The position numbers and the translations under genes are program-made. Positions 61,886 to 64,000 of a stretch of DNA of 64,000 bases are shown one piece after another. Under the pieces are notes generated by a model that saw only the letters and a list, made by a program, of their open reading frames with translations, was not told the DNA's origin and ran no database searches. Each line of letters starts with the position of its first letter. The first letter of the stretch is position 1. The DNA is from Ficedula albicollis (Eukaryota; Chordata; Aves; Passeriformes; Muscicapidae): the NCBI RefSeq assembly GCF_000247815.1, contig NC_021671.1:24098501-24162500 (forward strand), given 5' to 3'.

Positions 61886-63250
61886 TCCACAGAGAAAATT
61901 AACAAGCTATTAAAATGTATCAGAACTGAAAATACTGACATAGACCTGATTTTCTTGGCTACTTTAGAGATCTCAAGATGACTAAATATGCATTTGGTCC
62001 AACTGTGTAATATAATGTACTTAAAATCACTGTGGATGCAAAATCATTCATTTTAAGCAGATTTTTATATCAGGCAGTTTGTATCTTTGAAGCAGAGTTT
62101 CCTTACTCAGTGGTATAAATTAATTAATAAATAAAAAATGAAAAAGGTCTTGAAAACTTAATACATTGCTAGCCATAGTTGACTATATTTTTTTCTTTCT
62201 CATTTACATTGCAGATACTGTTATCTAAATGTTGATTTGCCTTCAGCATATCATTTTGCAGGAAATGGTATGCAATTGGCATTCAAATCATTCTCTTTAT
62301 ACTCCTAGTAGTGGGTTGCTCTGAGAAGGGAAAATTGTCTTAAGATTCATTTTAAAAATCCAGCATGTTTTTTAATAAGTCACTGGTTCTTTTCTGACAT
62401 AATTTAAATTTAAAAGAGTAGAATAAATTCCACATCTACTCAATAACAAGATTGTGTTTAGAAAATAAATGATACTGTGTTAAAGTAAAAACAACATACT
62501 CCATCACAACAATTTGCATATATTATCGATCATTTGAGTACACTTCATTTGGTATTCTATGAGATAGCTTTGAACAGAACAGAACAGAACAGAACAGAAT
62601 GTCCTCTGCACTCTCAAAATTTCTTTCCTTTATTTTTTAACTATTTAGGGTTATGGAAATCTTCAATATTGAAATCAGAGCCATTTTTTCTTCTTTCATA
62701 ATCAGATGATTAAATATATTAAAGCTTCAAATGTTGTGCAACATTATCTTGGACTGTAGTACATAAACCATGAAATTTGAAAATGTGTGTTGAATACATT
62801 TTCAGAGGTGTAATGCTAGAACTGCAAGCAACTACTTTGTTGACTAGGTTTTGGAATGAATTTTAGACAGCTGAAGAAGATATTGAAAAAGACAGCTGAG
62901 AAAAGAAAAAAAAAAATACTGATCATATTTGTGCTGAATAACAAAGTGATGAAAGTTGTAGGTCCAGCAACATCAGGGAGGACTGGACCTCACAGGCCCA
63001 AAGGCAAGTTATGAGACCCATAGAAAAATGGAGAGGAGCACAGGGGAGTCTTTGCAGAGTATGATCTGGCAGGGAAGGCAGGGCCCAGGCAACTATATCA
63101 GTAACACTGTGGAATGCTGAGACTGTCTGCATAGTGGAATGAAAATGGGTTATACCACCATTTGGAGGCACCTTTGAAGCTTGGAGAAATAGCAAGGAGG
63201 TATCTCAAAAATTTCATCAAAAGGGATGTGGTAAGTCCTACAGCTGAGAA
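61886..63250. other. Mostly unrecognised DNA between two CR1 fragments
   Basis: 61.9-62.85 kb is AT-rich with a (GAACA)n run. The stretch 62920-63250 is less AT-rich ('ctggcagggaaggcagggcc') and may be a further transposon piece, but I could not match it to a family. No gene recognised. Confidence 0.5.
62572..62599. repeat. (GAACA)n pentanucleotide microsatellite
   Basis: Five to six copies of 'gaaca' without interruption. Confidence 0.9.
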
Positions 63251-63255
63251 GGAAT

Positions 63256-64000
63256 AACTCTACATGTCAATACATGCTGGAGTTTCACTAGCTATAAAAT
63301 AGCTTTGCAGAAGAAGGCCTGGCAGTCCTGCTGCACACCAAGCTGAATATGAGCCAGTAGTGCATGCTTGCACGTTTAGAAAAAAAACCCCAAAAAACGT
63401 CATGCTTGCACATTTAGAAAAAAAACCCAAAAAACGGTCTCCTGGTTGGCATGAGGAGCATGCTTGCACGTTTAGAAAAAAAACCCCAAAAAACGGTCTC
63501 CTGGTTGGCATGAGGAAGCAGCCACCAGATTGAAAGAGTGATCCTTCCCCTCTACTCTACCCACATGAGAATCATCTGGAGTGCTGGAGTGCTGGGTCCG
63601 GTGCTAGGATCCCCATTACAAGACAGACATGAAGACACAGAATTGAGTCCCCCAAAAAGCCACAAAGGTGGTCAGTAGATTGGAGCACCTCTCATAGGAA
63701 GAGAGACTGAGAAAGCTGGGGCTGTTCAGCTTGAAGTGGAGAAGGCTCAGAGGAGATTTTTCCAATGTGTTGAAATGCTTTACATGAGGGTCTAAACAAA
63801 ATGAAGCCAGACACTGCTCAATGGTGCTCGATAACATGACAAGTCTGAATGCAAATGAAAACTCATAAAATTGCATTCAAACATAAGAAAACAGTTCTGT
63901 GACAGGGCTCAAACACTGGAACAAGCTGCATAAACAGTGCAAGTTTCTCCATCCCTGGAGATATGCGCACTATTGGATCAGCCCTGAGCAACCTGTTCTA
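63256..64000 (+). mobile_element. CR1 LINE ORF2 C-terminus to 3' UTR, plus orientation, runs off the window
   Basis: 'gcacaccaagctgaatatga' and 'gagccagtagtgcatgcttg' near 63335-63370 begin the CR1 C-terminal section. After a local tandem expansion, 'gagtgatccttcccctctac' (63536) onwards follows the conserved order: 'ttggagcacctctcatagga', 'gctggggctgttcagcttg', 'aacactggaacaagctgc', 'ctccatccctggagatatg', 'gagcaacctgttcta'. The 3' tail lies beyond base 64000. Frameshifts and stops show it is inactive. Confidence 0.93.
63363..63516 (+). repeat. Tandem expansion within CR1: A-rich units of 38, 58 and 58 bp
   Basis: 'catgcttgcacgtttagaaa' (with 'catttag' in copy 2) starts at 63363, 63401 and 63459. 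Each unit continues with 'aaaaccc(c)aaaaaacg'. Copies 2 and 3 add 'gtctcctggttggcatgagg', which is original CR1 sequence. The A-rich section replaces the CR1 bases normally found between 'cttgc' and 'tctcctgg', so an A-rich change preceded the duplication. Confidence 0.93.

Overview
The window is AT-rich vertebrate DNA, almost certainly from a bird and probably a songbird. The evidence is at least eleven fragments of CR1 non-LTR retrotransposons, with avian-type 3' ends (repeated 'atcatagaatc'-like octamer tails followed by 'ttggaagggacc'). Three LTR pieces resemble avian endogenous retrovirus LTRs, and one decayed retroviral provirus is present. No complete protein-coding gene, tRNA or rRNA is visible. 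Almost all open frames are short chance frames or remnants of transposable elements. The landscape looks intergenic or like a long intron.

Layout: 0-4.6 kb is unique AT-rich DNA with short tandem duplications and a triplicated hairpin module. CR1 remnants (minus strand) lie at 6.9-7.7 and 9.06-10.8 kb. From 11.4 to 23.7 kb there is a dense series of direct tandem duplications with units of 82, 202, 88, 172, about 1116 and about 1249 bp, most with copies that look about 95-99% identical by eye. The largest carries an LTR fragment and a 79-nt candidate exon with canonical splice sites, both therefore present twice. At 25.9-26.3 kb a 319-base pure G run sits between two near-copies of a T-rich segment. 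It is either an extreme homopolymer or an assembly error. From 31.1 to about 36.5 kb lies a broken minus-strand provirus with a candidate 5' LTR, an upstream polyprotein segment, reverse transcriptase, integrase and an env remnant. It has many stops and frameshifts, and no 3' LTR was found.

From 36.5 to 60 kb the DNA is mostly unique AT-rich sequence with microsatellites, CR1 3' ends at 43.3, 46.2, 46.5 and 58.4 kb, an A/C-rich tract at 47.1 kb, a 20-tract GGGACA array at 48.9 kb, a plus-strand CR1 with an internal deletion at 52.0 kb, a 102-bp tandem duplication at 53.5 kb and an LTR remnant near 56.6-57.0 kb. The last 3 kb hold two plus-strand CR1 pol fragments, each with a small internal tandem expansion; the second runs off the window end.

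No set of genes works together here. The mobile elements are all visibly inactivated. The main biological questions are whether the tandem duplications are real or are retained haplotypes, whether the duplicated candidate exon belongs to a host gene, and what the G run represents. Identities and family assignments are by eye; no alignment was run.
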